Assembly: GCA_014874175.1 (NCBI GenBank)
Contig: JACWAD010000081.1
Location: forward strand, 1-39,071
DNA: 39,071 nt
DNA from: Thermoleophilia bacterium
Lineage (GTDB): Bacteria > Actinomycetota > Thermoleophilia > BMS3ABIN01
Direction: 5' to 3'
Shown here: positions 1 through 9,048 of the stretch, one piece after another
Layout: each line of letters starts with the position of its first letter
How positions within the stretch are numbered: position 1 is the first letter of the stretch
Program-made: the position numbers and the translations under genes
The notes under the pieces: model-generated
What the model saw: the letters and a program-made list of their open reading frames with translations, nothing else
Database searches by the model: none
Told to the model about the DNA's origin: nothing

Positions 1-1478
1 ATTTGATTGAGCGCATTCCTCTTTATTTTCCCGGGGTAGACATTAAAAAGCTGCCCCTGCGCAATTATCCAGGCGGCTCGGAGGCGGCGCAGCTTCTGGG
101 GCATGTGGGGCAGATAGACCAGCAGGAACTGACTCAGCCACATTTCAAGGGGTACAAGGCTGGCGACGAGGTCGGCAAGGACGGTATTGAGTATGAGTAT
201 GATAAATGGTTAAAAGGCGTCAACGGCGGCACGGAAATTGAAGTTGACGCCAGCGGCCGCCCCAAGAGCGACGCTGCCGGCCAGCCGGTAGAGTTAAACA
301 GCAAGGCGGCAATCCCCGGCAACGATGTCGTTCTTACCATCGACAGCCACCTCCAGCAGGTGACCGAGCAGGCTTTGGCGCAGGGCGTCGACCTTGCCCG
401 CAGCCTGCACTATCCGGCTTCCGGCGGCGCCGCAGTTGTCATGAACCCGAACAACGGCGAGATACTGGCTATGGCCAGCTATCCCACTTACGATCCATCT
501 GTTTGGGTGGGAGGCATGAGCGATTTACGATACAGCCAGCTCACGGACCCGGGTGCCCATGACCCTCTTTTAAACCGAGCCATCGCCGGACAATATCCGC
601 CTGGCTCAACGTTTAAGTCGATTACCACCATCGCCGGTCTCCAGGATGGATTGATAAACCCCTCTGAAACTGTCAACAGCACCGGCGTCTGGCACGTGCC
701 CGGCGATCCCGGCACAGTCTTTCATGACTGGTCTGCTCTCGGCGTCGTTGACCTGAACCGGGCAATCGTCATGTCCTGTGACACTTATTTTTATGATGTT
801 GGCTACCGCTTTTACAAGGCGAACAGCCAGGGCATACAGCAGTGGGCACGGGAGTTGGGCCTGGGAAATCCCACTGGGATTGATATACCAGGGGAAGCTT
901 CAGGCCGCGTACCGGATCCGGCCTGGAAGCAGAGAGTAGGCCAGACGGCCATCGACAAGATGTGGCTGCCGGGCAACAGCGTCAATATGGCAATCGGCCA
1001 GGGGGATGTCCTGGTGACGCCCCTGCAGATGGCGACCGTTTATTCCGCCATCGCCAACGGTGGCAAGCTGGTTACGCCCCATATTGGCCTCGAGGTGGAA
1101 GATGCGGTAACGCACGCCCGGATTCAGGATCTGCGGCCGCAGACCCCGCCGAAGGATCTGGGCATATCCCCCGACACCATTCAAAGGCTGCACAGTGCCC
1201 TTATCGGGGCAGCCCAGCCGGGTTCCGCCATTGGCGGCGTGTTTGCCGGCTTTCAGCCCCAGATAGCCGGAAAGAGCGGCACATCCCAGGTGGCTGGCAA
1301 AACAGACTACGCCTGGTATGTTGCCTATGCGCCCGCGGCCAATCCTCAGTACGTTGTCGCGGTTCTTGTCGAGCAGGGCGGCGGCGGCGCGGCCGTTGCG
1401 GCGCCGACTGTGAAAAAGATCCTGTCTGCCATTTTCCCGCAGTCGGCGCCGCCGGCCGCAGGCCGGCCGCGGAGGTGA
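1..1478 (+). CDS. mrdA: Penicillin-binding protein 2 (transpeptidase), 5' end truncated by window
   Basis: ORF with PPGSTFKS (SxxK) active-site motif, SCDTYFYD and KSGTSQV motifs; directly followed by rodA. Confidence 0.93.
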   Translation, partial: LIERIPLYFPGVDIKKLPLRNYPGGSEAAQLLGHVGQIDQQELTQPHFKGYKAGDEVGKDGIEYEYDKWLKGVNGGTEIEVDASGRPKSDAAGQPVELNSKAAIPGNDVVLTIDSHLQQVTEQALAQGVDLARSLHYPASGGAAVVMNPNNGEILAMASYPTYDPSVWVGGMSDLRYSQLTDPGAHDPLLNRAIAGQYPPGSTFKSITTIAGLQDGLINPSETVNSTGVWHVPGDPGTVFHDWSALGVVDLNRAIVMSCDTYFYDVGYRFYKANSQGIQQWARELGLGNPTGIDIPGEASGRVPDPAWKQRVGQTAIDKMWLPGNSVNMAIGQGDVLVTPLQMATVYSAIANGGKLVTPHIGLEVEDAVTHARIQDLRPQTPPKDLGISPDTIQRLHSALIGAAQPGSAIGGVFAGFQPQIAGKSGTSQVAGKTDYAWYVAYAPAANPQYVVAVLVEQGGGGAAVAAPTVKKILSAIFPQSAPPAAGRPRR

Positions 1479-1482
1479 CAAC

Positions 1483-2643
1483 GTGGAGCTGCGGACTTAC
1501 CTGAGGCATTTTGACTATGCGCTGCTGGCGGCCGTCCTGGGACTTATAGTTTATGGAATGGTAATAATTTACAGCGCTACCCACTCTGACCCCAATTTAT
1601 CAAGTCCCTACTATTACATCAAAATCCAGGCCGTTGCCGCCATCATAGGCGCCATTCTTCTGCTTGTGGTTGCCATGATTGATTTTCGCGGCCTCAGGGC
1701 TTACCGGCTGCACATGTACGGCGGCGTTGTCGGCCTCATGCTGCTGGTGTTTGTCGTGGGCGCGGCCGCGCGGGGCGGGCAGCGCTGGATCGGGCTGGGA
1801 TTCTTCAATTTGCAGCCGTCCGAGGTCGCCAAGGTCGTGATGATCCTGGTGACTTCTTCCTTTCTTGCCAGCCGCCGCCGGGGCGACCTCGAGTCCCGCA
1901 CCACCCTGATTACGCTGGGATACGTTATGCTGCCCGCCCTGCTCGTTTTTCTGCAGCCGGATTTCGGCACCGCCCTGGTGCTCGTCGCCGAGGCGGTGGC
2001 GCTCCTGTTTGTTTACGGAACGCGGCTGCTCCACTTTGTTCTCATGGCCGCCGCCCTGTCGGCAGGACTGCTGTTGATGATTGAGCTCCTGCCCGCCGTT
2101 GGCATCCAGCTGCTCAAGTCCTATCAGATTGACCGCCTGCTCGTTTTCTTACATCCCGGCAACGACCCCGGCGGCGCCGGGTTTCAGCTGCTACAGTCAA
2201 AGATAGCAATTGGCTCCGGCATGCTCACGGGGAAGGGGCTTTACCATGGCACTCAGACACAGCTTAATTTTCTGCCGGAGCATCACACCGATTTTATTTT
2301 TTCAGTCCTGGGAGAGGAGCTGGGTTTTCTGGGAGTGGCGGCGCTGCTGGCTCTTTACGTTGTTATTATCTGGAGGGGTCTGCGGATCGCGATAATCTCG
2401 GGAAGCATGTTTGGCAGCCTGGTCGCCGCCGGTGTTGTCTCAATGCTGGTCTTCCAGGTTTTTGTTAACATAGGCATGACGGTAGGCATCATGCCAATTA
2501 CCGGCATTCCGCTTCCGTTTATGAGTTACGGGGGAAGTTCAATGGTCGCCAATCTGATCGCAGTCGGCCTGCTGGAGAGTGTTCACATACGCAGCCGGCT
2601 GATCGGGGACAGGAGGTATGCGCGTGCGAAAAATGCCGCTTAG
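1483..2643 (+). CDS. rodA: Rod shape-determining protein RodA/FtsW (SEDS family)
   Basis: 386 aa polytopic protein with SEDS signatures (QPDFGTALV, LPFMSYGGSSM); GTG start 4 nt after mrdA. Confidence 0.94.
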   Translation: MELRTYLRHFDYALLAAVLGLIVYGMVIIYSATHSDPNLSSPYYYIKIQAVAAIIGAILLLVVAMIDFRGLRAYRLHMYGGVVGLMLLVFVVGAAARGGQRWIGLGFFNLQPSEVAKVVMILVTSSFLASRRRGDLESRTTLITLGYVMLPALLVFLQPDFGTALVLVAEAVALLFVYGTRLLHFVLMAAALSAGLLLMIELLPAVGIQLLKSYQIDRLLVFLHPGNDPGGAGFQLLQSKIAIGSGMLTGKGLYHGTQTQLNFLPEHHTDFIFSVLGEELGFLGVAALLALYVVIIWRGLRIAIISGSMFGSLVAAGVVSMLVFQVFVNIGMTVGIMPITGIPLPFMSYGGSSMVANLIAVGLLESVHIRSRLIGDRRYARAKNAA

Positions 2644-3517
2644 CCCTTTTAAAATTGCCGCACTGGCAAGAGAGGCGCGCCGCCTGGCGGAAAGTCCGGG
2701 CCGGGTAGTCATGATGGGCTCGGATGATGAAGCGCTTGCCTCAGTCGGGAGGTCGCTTGCCGCCGGCGCTTCTCCTGAAGCGGCAGCCTATTTGATAGAC
2801 ACCCGCTCCGGTGAAGGCGCCACCATGCCGAAGAAGAATGGCTCGGCCGGGGTGGCGATTGTCGTCGCCGGCAGCGATGATCTTTCTTCCGGCGATCTGG
2901 GCGCACGGCTGGACAAGATTAACAGGGCGGGTGTTCCGGCCGTGGTTGTGCTGACTCAGGCTCCAGGGGTGGAAGTGTCGTTTCCGTCCGCCGGAATAGC
3001 TCCCCGTCGCGTCGTCGGCATGGCTCCCGGCGGAGTCGTGCCGGAAGATGTCCTGGCTGAAGCAGTGGTGAACGCGATGGGCGATGGGGCGGTGCCGCTG
3101 GCCTCCCGCTTGCCCGTACTCAGACAGGAGACTTGCAGGCAGTTGATACGAAAAACGGCGCGCCAGAACGCCGTTGTGGGGGCGCTGTTTTTCCTGCCTG
3201 GATCAGACATGCCGGTCATGACTTTAAACGAGGCAAAAATGGTGATGAAGATTGCAGCGGCCCATAGCGAACCCGTCGGCACCGAGAGGCTGCTGGAGCT
3301 CCTGGGCGTGGCAGGGACCGGTTTCGGCCTCAGGGCTGCCGCCCGCCAAGCGCTGGATTTTATGCCTGGCCCGGGCTGGATCGTCAAAAGCGGGATAGCC
3401 TATAGCGGCACGCGCGCCCTGGGCGAGGCCGCCCAAGCCTATTTTAACGGCCCGGTCCGTGTCACGCCCTCGCGGCTGGCGCCGGCAATCAACAGGGTTA
3501 AAGGACTAAGAGGATAA
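2618..3517 (+). CDS. Hypothetical protein, DUF697-like C-terminal segment with degenerate GTPase-like N-terminal half
   Basis: ORF overlaps rodA; segment VVGALFFLPGSDMPVMTLNEAKMVMKIAAAH resembles DUF697; alternative ATG at 2633. Confidence 0.7.
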   Translation: MRVRKMPLSPFKIAALAREARRLAESPGRVVMMGSDDEALASVGRSLAAGASPEAAAYLIDTRSGEGATMPKKNGSAGVAIVVAGSDDLSSGDLGARLDKINRAGVPAVVVLTQAPGVEVSFPSAGIAPRRVVGMAPGGVVPEDVLAEAVVNAMGDGAVPLASRLPVLRQETCRQLIRKTARQNAVVGALFFLPGSDMPVMTLNEAKMVMKIAAAHSEPVGTERLLELLGVAGTGFGLRAAARQALDFMPGPGWIVKSGIAYSGTRALGEAAQAYFNGPVRVTPSRLAPAINRVKGLRG

Positions 3518-3563
3518 CCGTTTCAGTTTCTGGTTCTGGTTTCCGGTTCCGCATGACGAAAGG

Positions 3564-3591
3564 TTAACTTGAACTGGAAACTGGAAACTTT
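3564..3591. repeat. Degenerate heptanucleotide repeat TTAACTT/GAACTGG/AAACTGG/AAACTTT, with inverted related tract at 3521-3551
   Basis: 7-bp register; left tract is an approximate reverse complement. Confidence 0.7.
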
Positions 3592-3599
3592 TTTTTATC

Positions 3600-5366
3600 A
3601 TGACAATTTCATTGAATGACAGGATCGAGCCGTTGCTCGAGCAGGTGGAGAAGCCGGCCCGTTATATCGGCGGCGAGATTGGCAGCGTTGTAAAGAAGGA
3701 ATATTCATGCCGCATCGTCCTTAGCTATCCCGATGTCTACGAAATCGGCACCGCCAATCAGGCTGTGCAGGTAATTTATTCGCTTGTTAATGAGACTACC
3801 TCAGCTTGGGCCCAGCGCGCCTTTTGCCCCTGGACAGACGCAGCCGAGGCAATGCGGAAGATGAAATTGCCCCTGTTTTCGCTTGAGAGCTGGCAACCGG
3901 TCAGGGACGCTGACCTCTGGGGCATTACGATGCAGTTCGAGCTAACCTATACCAATATTCTTGAGCTGCTGGATCTGGCCGGCGTCCCCGCCCGCAGCCG
4001 TAAACGGACCGAAGCTGATCCCATCGTGTTTGGCGGCGGCCCGGCAGCCAGCAATCCCCACCCAATGGCGCCTTTCTTTGACTTTATCATCATTGGCGAT
4101 GGTGAGCTTCTTGTGCCGGAGGTTATCCGCACTTATGAGGAAAACCGGGGGTTATCACGCCAGGAAATCATCAGCAGGATCGCCGGACTGGAAGGCATTT
4201 ACGTCCCCGGGACCGGCCGGCCGGCCGTCAGGGCGGTTGTGCCAGGGCTTTCGCTCAGGGAGACTCCCTTAAAGCCGGTGGTGCCCGTCATGCATTCAGT
4301 ACATGACCGCGCCACGCTGGAAATCATGCGGGGCTGCACCCGGGGCTGCCGCTTTTGCCTGGCGGGTTTCTGGTACAGGCCAGTGCGGGAGCGGCCCTGG
4401 GAAGAGGTGTGCCACGCCGCCGCATGCCTGCTGGAAGCGACAGGGTGCGAGGAAGCGTCTTTAAGCTCGCTGTCGACGACTGATTACAGCAATATTTCCA
4501 CCGTGATCAGGAAGCTGGCCGAGCAGAGTCCGGGACTCACGATCTCTTTGCCATCGTTACGGGTTGATGCTGACGTTTTCCCGTTGCTTCAGCTCATCCC
4601 GGCAAGGAAAGGCTCAATCACGTTCGCTCCTGAAGCCGGCAGCCAGCGCCTGCGGGACGTGATCAACAAGCAGGTGACCAGCAGCGACATCGAGACTGCG
4701 CTGACCGAGGCCTTCAGGCTCGGCTACATCACGGTCAAGCTTTATTTCATGATTGGCCTGCCCGGGGAGACGGAAGCGGACCTTGAGGCGATTGTTGACG
4801 CCGCTGCCACCGCCCGCAGCATTGGCCGAAAGAATGCCCCCGCCCCGGGCCGGCTGCAGATAAACGTCAGCGTCTCGACCTTCGTACCCAAGCCGCATAC
4901 CCCGTTTCAGTGGGAAGGAATGAACAGCCGGGCGGAGCTGCAAAGAAAACAGGGATTCCTCAGGCAGAACGTGCCCCGGAAGCAGATTCGCCTTAGCATG
5001 CATGACATCGGTCCCAGCCTGGTGGAAGGGGCGATTGCCCGCGGCGGCGACATGACTGCAGACGCGATTGAAGCTGCCTGGCGCGCAGGCGCCCGCTTTG
5101 ACGCCTGGACGGAGATGTTTGACCTGGGGGCGTGGCAGCAGGGCTTCAGAGCTATTTCCAGCACGATAGAAACCGAAGCCATGCGGCAGTTCTCTGTTGA
5201 AGGTGCGCTGCCGTGGGATGATATTGACTCGCGCGTTGACAAACAATTCCTTTTGGAGGAAAAGAAGAAGGCGGAAAGGGCCGAGGTCACGCCCGACTGC
5301 CGCCAGACCGGCTGCTATCTATGCGGCGTCTGCGAAGGAGACATTGAGATGCGGGTTGCAGAGTGA
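3600..5366 (+). CDS. TIGR03960-type B12-binding radical SAM protein
   Basis: RGCTRGCRFCLAGF radical SAM CxxxCxxC; N-term KPARYIGGEIGSVVKK; C-terminal Cys cluster CRQTGCYLCGVC. Confidence 0.9.
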   Translation: MTISLNDRIEPLLEQVEKPARYIGGEIGSVVKKEYSCRIVLSYPDVYEIGTANQAVQVIYSLVNETTSAWAQRAFCPWTDAAEAMRKMKLPLFSLESWQPVRDADLWGITMQFELTYTNILELLDLAGVPARSRKRTEADPIVFGGGPAASNPHPMAPFFDFIIIGDGELLVPEVIRTYEENRGLSRQEIISRIAGLEGIYVPGTGRPAVRAVVPGLSLRETPLKPVVPVMHSVHDRATLEIMRGCTRGCRFCLAGFWYRPVRERPWEEVCHAAACLLEATGCEEASLSSLSTTDYSNISTVIRKLAEQSPGLTISLPSLRVDADVFPLLQLIPARKGSITFAPEAGSQRLRDVINKQVTSSDIETALTEAFRLGYITVKLYFMIGLPGETEADLEAIVDAAATARSIGRKNAPAPGRLQINVSVSTFVPKPHTPFQWEGMNSRAELQRKQGFLRQNVPRKQIRLSMHDIGPSLVEGAIARGGDMTADAIEAAWRAGARFDAWTEMFDLGAWQQGFRAISSTIETEAMRQFSVEGALPWDDIDSRVDKQFLLEEKKKAERAEVTPDCRQTGCYLCGVCEGDIEMRVAE

Positions 5367-5408
5367 CCATTCCAATGCTTGAGTTGGTCTGGAATTCCTC
5401 GGCCTTCT

Positions 5409-5439
5409 TGAACCCGGAACCGGAACTTTGAACTTTAAC
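5409..5439. repeat. Degenerate 6-7-nt repeat (GAACCCG/GAACCG/GAACTTT/GAACTTT/AAC)
   Basis: Same GAAC-centred unit as other sites; overlaps TTG 5428. Confidence 0.7.
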
Positions 5440-6117
5440 TACCGAATGCAGTTCTCAAAAACGGGGCGAGCCAGGTTTATCGCCCATCTTGATACCCTCA
5501 GCCTGCTGGTGCGGGCGATCAGGCGGACGGGATACCAGCTGGCGTTCACGGAGGGCATGCGCCCCAAGCCCATTCTCAGCCTGGCGATGCCACTCGGGGT
5601 TGGCGTTGAAGGGGAGGACGAAATCTGCGATTTTGCCCTTAGGCAGCGGGTGCCGTTGGACGAGTTTTCACGCAGGCTGAGCCGGCAGCTGCCGGAGGGA
5701 ATCATTTTCAAGTCCGTCGCTCCCTGTTACGAGCGCAGCAAGTCGGCCTCCCGGGTGGCGTCCGTGTCCTACCGGGTTGAGTTTCCGGGCGGTGAAGACT
5801 GGGAGGAAGCCGCAGCCAGATACAACCGCGAGAAAGAGCTGGTGACTCTAAGGAAACGTCCCAAGGGAGACAAGAACGTTGATGTTAAGAGGTATGTTGA
5901 CAAAGTTGGCATAGGCAGGGAAGGCTGCCTGGAGTTTGACATGAGGGTGACATCCGGCGGCACGGCCCGCCCGGAAGAAGTGATCAGGCTGCTGGAAGAA
6001 TTTGCGGGTCGCAAATCAGGCAGATACAGAATAGTTCGTACCGCCGTCATCCTGGACAGGGAAAAGCCGCCCCGGCCAAACGGGCGGCCCGGGCGCAGCC
6101 GGCGCCTTCACCGCTAG
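5428..6117 (+). CDS. TIGR03936/DUF2344 radical SAM-associated protein
   Basis: MQFSKTGRARFIAHLDTLSLLVRAIRRTGYQLAFTEGMRPKPILSLAMPLGVG; TTG start at 5428 or ATG at 5446. Confidence 0.88.
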   Translation: MNFNYRMQFSKTGRARFIAHLDTLSLLVRAIRRTGYQLAFTEGMRPKPILSLAMPLGVGVEGEDEICDFALRQRVPLDEFSRRLSRQLPEGIIFKSVAPCYERSKSASRVASVSYRVEFPGGEDWEEAAARYNREKELVTLRKRPKGDKNVDVKRYVDKVGIGREGCLEFDMRVTSGGTARPEEVIRLLEEFAGRKSGRYRIVRTAVILDREKPPRPNGRPGRSRRLHR

Positions 6118-6161
6118 CAACAGGCAAAAAGCCGCTGTTTCATTCCGGATTCCGGGCGCGG

Positions 6162-6167
6162 TATAAT
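6162..6167 (+). promoter_or_regulatory. Putative -10 (TATAAT) of a promoter upstream of rng
   Basis: TATAAT about 165 nt upstream of the rng start; -35 weak (TTCATT, spacing 17). Confidence 0.35.
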
Positions 6168-6329
6168 TCCGGTTTGCCGGCGAAAGAAACTCCAGGGCCT
6201 GGCGGTCGTTTCCATCGGGCAGCTTTAGGGAATTCTCTGACCGCCGGGCGGGCAGAAGAAACAATCAGGTTTATAAATTTTTGAGCAGGTTGTTTATTTT
6301 TCAGCCTGCAGTTCAGGAAAGGTTGAAAT

Positions 6330-8093
6330 ATGGCCACTCGCGCCAAGCAAATCCTGGTGAGCACCGAGCCAGGCGAGACCAGGGTCGCAATCCTCGAAAA
6401 CGGCCGGCTGTGCGAAATCTATGTCGAGCGCAAGGGGCGGCGGCAGCTGGCCGGCAACATTTACAAAGGCAAGGTTGAAAACGTCCTTCCCGGGATGGAG
6501 GCGGCGTTTGTCGACATCGGGCTGGAGAAGAACGGTTTTCTCTACGTGGAAGAGGTGATGGTCCACGAGAATCCTGACAAACGGCCCAAGAAAATCACGC
6601 AAATGCTTAAGTCAGGCCAGGAGATACTCGTCCAGATCGTCAAGGATCCGATGGGAACGAAAGGCGCGCGCCTGACTACCCAGCTGTCCATCCCCGGCCA
6701 TTTTATTGTTTATATTCCTGACGGCGAGGGTGTAGGCGTATCCCGCCGGCTACCTGACGAAGAGCGGCTGCGGCTGCGGCAGATCTGCCGGGAGCTGGAT
6801 GTTGGCAAAGCCGGCCTGATCGTGCGTACCGCCGCCGAGGGCGTCTCAAAACGCGATCTCGCCAATGACCTCAAGTTCCTGAAGAAGATGTGGCAGACAG
6901 TACGGGGCCGCGAGAAGGCAACCAAGGCCCCGGCTCTGCTTTACTCGGAAATGGAGGTCTCGCTCAAGGTCCTGCGCGACGTTTTCAATGAGAGCCACCG
7001 CCAGATCCTTGTTGATTCACAGAAAGAATATGACAAGATGCGCTCTTTTCTGAAAAAGACTTCTCCGGAACTGGTAAGCCGTGTGGAGCTGTACCAGGGC
7101 AGCGCCCCCCTGATGGAGACATACGGCGTCGATGAGGAGATGAAACTGGCGCTGGAAAAGCGCGTCGATCTGCCCAGCGGCGGCTACCTTGTCATCGAGG
7201 AGACTGAGGCCATGACCATCATCGATGTTAATACCGGCCGTTATGTGGGACGGACCAGGCTGGAAGACACGATTGTCAGGACCAATATGGAAGCCTGCAA
7301 GGAAGTCGTCCGCCAGTTGAGGCTGCGGGACATCGGCGGCATCATCATCATTGACTTTATTGACATGACGCGCGCGCGCAACCGCCAGCAGGTGCTGGAG
7401 ACGCTTGACCGGGAGCTTGAGACAGACCGGACAAAAACCTATATCGTCGAGCTGTCGCCGCTGGGGCTGGTGGAAATGACCCGGCAGAACGTCACGGAGG
7501 GGCTGCGCGACATCCTTACAAAAACCTGCCCCACCTGCAACGGGGAAGGCGTGATTGTCTCCGAAGAGACGATGGCGATTGACATCGAGCGGCGGCTCAG
7601 GCGGCTGGCTGCTTCATCCGCCAGCGAGGCTTTCCTGGTGGAGGTGCATCCAAAAGTGGCGGCGATGCTTATTGGCCAGGGAGGCGTCAAGCTGAAAGAG
7701 CTTGAGCAGGAGACGGGCAAATATTTCAGCTTCGAGGGCCTGGACATCATTCCAATCGAAACATTTGAAATCACCGCCGAAGGCAGCCGCGAAGCGATCC
7801 AGCGGGCTTCGCTGCCAGTGGCCGAAGGCGATGAGGTCCGGCTCAGAATTGAAGAGCCGCATATGTACAACCCCTCAGACGCAATCGCAAAGATTGACGG
7901 TTACGTGGTAAGCATCGCCGGAGCCAGCGGCATGGTGGGCGAAGACAGGAAAATACGGATAGACAGCGTTACCAGGACTTGCGCGTATGGCACGGTTGTC
8001 ACGGAAGAGAAGAAAGAAGAGAAACCTGCAGGCGAGGAGGAGCCCGAAGAAGCCGAGGTTCCCAAGCGGCAGGACTACGGGCTGAAGAAGTAA
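6330..8093 (+). CDS. rng: Ribonuclease E/G family protein with C-terminal TRAM-like domain
   Basis: S1-like N-term, DVNTGRYVG, IGGIIIIDFIDM, Zn-link CPTCNGEG; C-term segment ending VGEDRKIRIDSVTRTCAYGTVV. Confidence 0.93.
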   Translation: MATRAKQILVSTEPGETRVAILENGRLCEIYVERKGRRQLAGNIYKGKVENVLPGMEAAFVDIGLEKNGFLYVEEVMVHENPDKRPKKITQMLKSGQEILVQIVKDPMGTKGARLTTQLSIPGHFIVYIPDGEGVGVSRRLPDEERLRLRQICRELDVGKAGLIVRTAAEGVSKRDLANDLKFLKKMWQTVRGREKATKAPALLYSEMEVSLKVLRDVFNESHRQILVDSQKEYDKMRSFLKKTSPELVSRVELYQGSAPLMETYGVDEEMKLALEKRVDLPSGGYLVIEETEAMTIIDVNTGRYVGRTRLEDTIVRTNMEACKEVVRQLRLRDIGGIIIIDFIDMTRARNRQQVLETLDRELETDRTKTYIVELSPLGLVEMTRQNVTEGLRDILTKTCPTCNGEGVIVSEETMAIDIERRLRRLAASSASEAFLVEVHPKVAAMLIGQGGVKLKELEQETGKYFSFEGLDIIPIETFEITAEGSREAIQRASLPVAEGDEVRLRIEEPHMYNPSDAIAKIDGYVVSIAGASGMVGEDRKIRIDSVTRTCAYGTVVTEEKKEEKPAGEEEPEEAEVPKRQDYGLKK

Positions 8094-8096
8094 ATG

Positions 8097-8125
8097 TTAC
8101 ACTTCAATCTGTACTTTGTTATAAT
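8097..8125 (+). promoter_or_regulatory. Sigma70-type promoter TTACAC-N17-TATAAT upstream of rplU
   Basis: TTACAC 8097-8102, 17-nt spacer, TATAAT 8120-8125. Confidence 0.65.
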
Positions 8126-8214
8126 CGCAAAGGCTTGAGTTAAGCGACACACCTGAGTTAACAGGATGGGCATAAATTTTCTGCTCATACAACTGCTCAG
8201 GTTCGCAGGAAAAA

Positions 8215-8305
8215 TGTCATTCTGAGTAGCCCTATCGGCTCCGCTCAGGGCAGGCTCCGGCGACGAAGAAACTGGATCTTTAGCCCTATTAAGCCCAGGA
8301 TGACA
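8215..8305. repeat. Imperfect palindromic intergenic repeat (TGTCATTCTGAG...CAGGATGACA), copy 1
   Basis: Terminal inverted ends; internal GCTCAGGGCAGGC is the reverse complement of GCCTGCCCTGAGC in copy 3. Confidence 0.65.
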
Positions 8306-8345
8306 CAGGACCTGAGTCATTGGGAACCTGGAGCTTGGTTTTTTT

Positions 8346-8729
8346 ATGTACGCAGTCATTGACACAGGCGGCAAACAATACAGGGTCGAAAAAGGCGACG
8401 ATATAATTGTTGACCGCCTTGGCCTTGCGGAGGGCAAGGCTGTGTCTTTTAAGCCAGTGCTGCTGGGTGGCGGCAAAGCCGCCACAACCGCTGCTGAGCT
8501 TAAAGGCGCGCGGGTCAAAGCCAGAGTGGAGGAACATCTGCTGGGAAAAAAGATCCGGGTTTTCAAGTACAAGCCCAAGAAGACTTACAAGCGAATGCGC
8601 GGTCATCGCAGCCGCCTGTCGCGGATTAGAGTCCAGTCCATCACCGCGGCTTCGTCCAGAAAAAAGCCGGAAGCGGCTGCAAAGACCGAGCCGGAGAAGA
8701 AAGCAGAAAAAAGGGCAAAAGCGGAATAA
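8346..8729 (+). CDS. rplU: 50S ribosomal protein L21 (bL21) with Ala/Lys/Glu-rich C-terminal tail
   Basis: MYAVIDTGGKQYRVEKGDDI...KKTYKRMRGHRSRLSRIRV. Confidence 0.96.
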   Translation: MYAVIDTGGKQYRVEKGDDIIVDRLGLAEGKAVSFKPVLLGGGKAATTAAELKGARVKARVEEHLLGKKIRVFKYKPKKTYKRMRGHRSRLSRIRVQSITAASSRKKPEAAAKTEPEKKAEKRAKAE

Positions 8730-8790
8730 GGCTTGCCCGGCCTGGTGGTTTTCGGCCGCGGATAATTATTTAGAGTAAAGAGGAAAAAAA

Positions 8791-9048
8791 ATGGCGCACA
8801 AGAAAGGATCGGGCACAAGCAGGAATGGGCGCGACTCGCGGGCGCAGCGGCTTGGCTGCAAGCGTTTTGGCGGCCAACTGGTGCCGGCGGGAGCGATCAT
8901 TGTCCGTCAGCGCGGCACCAGGTTTCTGCCCGGGCCGGGCGCCGGCATGGGTGGCGACAACACCATCTTCGCCACCGTTTCGGGCCGCGTTGTCTTTTCC
9001 AACGGAAGCGCGCGGACGATCAGCGTGATCGCGGGGGAAGGCTCCTAG
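8791..9048 (+). CDS. rpmA: 50S ribosomal protein L27 (bL27)
   Basis: [31 protein letters not shown]. Confidence 0.97.
   Translation: MAHKKGSGTSRNGRDSRAQRLGCKRFGGQLVPAGAIIVRQRGTRFLPGPGAGMGGDNTIFATVSGRVVFSNGSARTISVIAGEGS

Noticed and set aside
900-1481. 193-aa minus ORF and 180-aa + ORF (962-1504) over mrdA
   Set aside because: Shadow ORFs in high-GC coding DNA; low-complexity Arg/Gly/Pro-rich translations and overlap a clear transpeptidase domain.
4614-5246. 210-aa minus ORF over radical SAM gene
   Set aside because: Antisense shadow of conserved domain.
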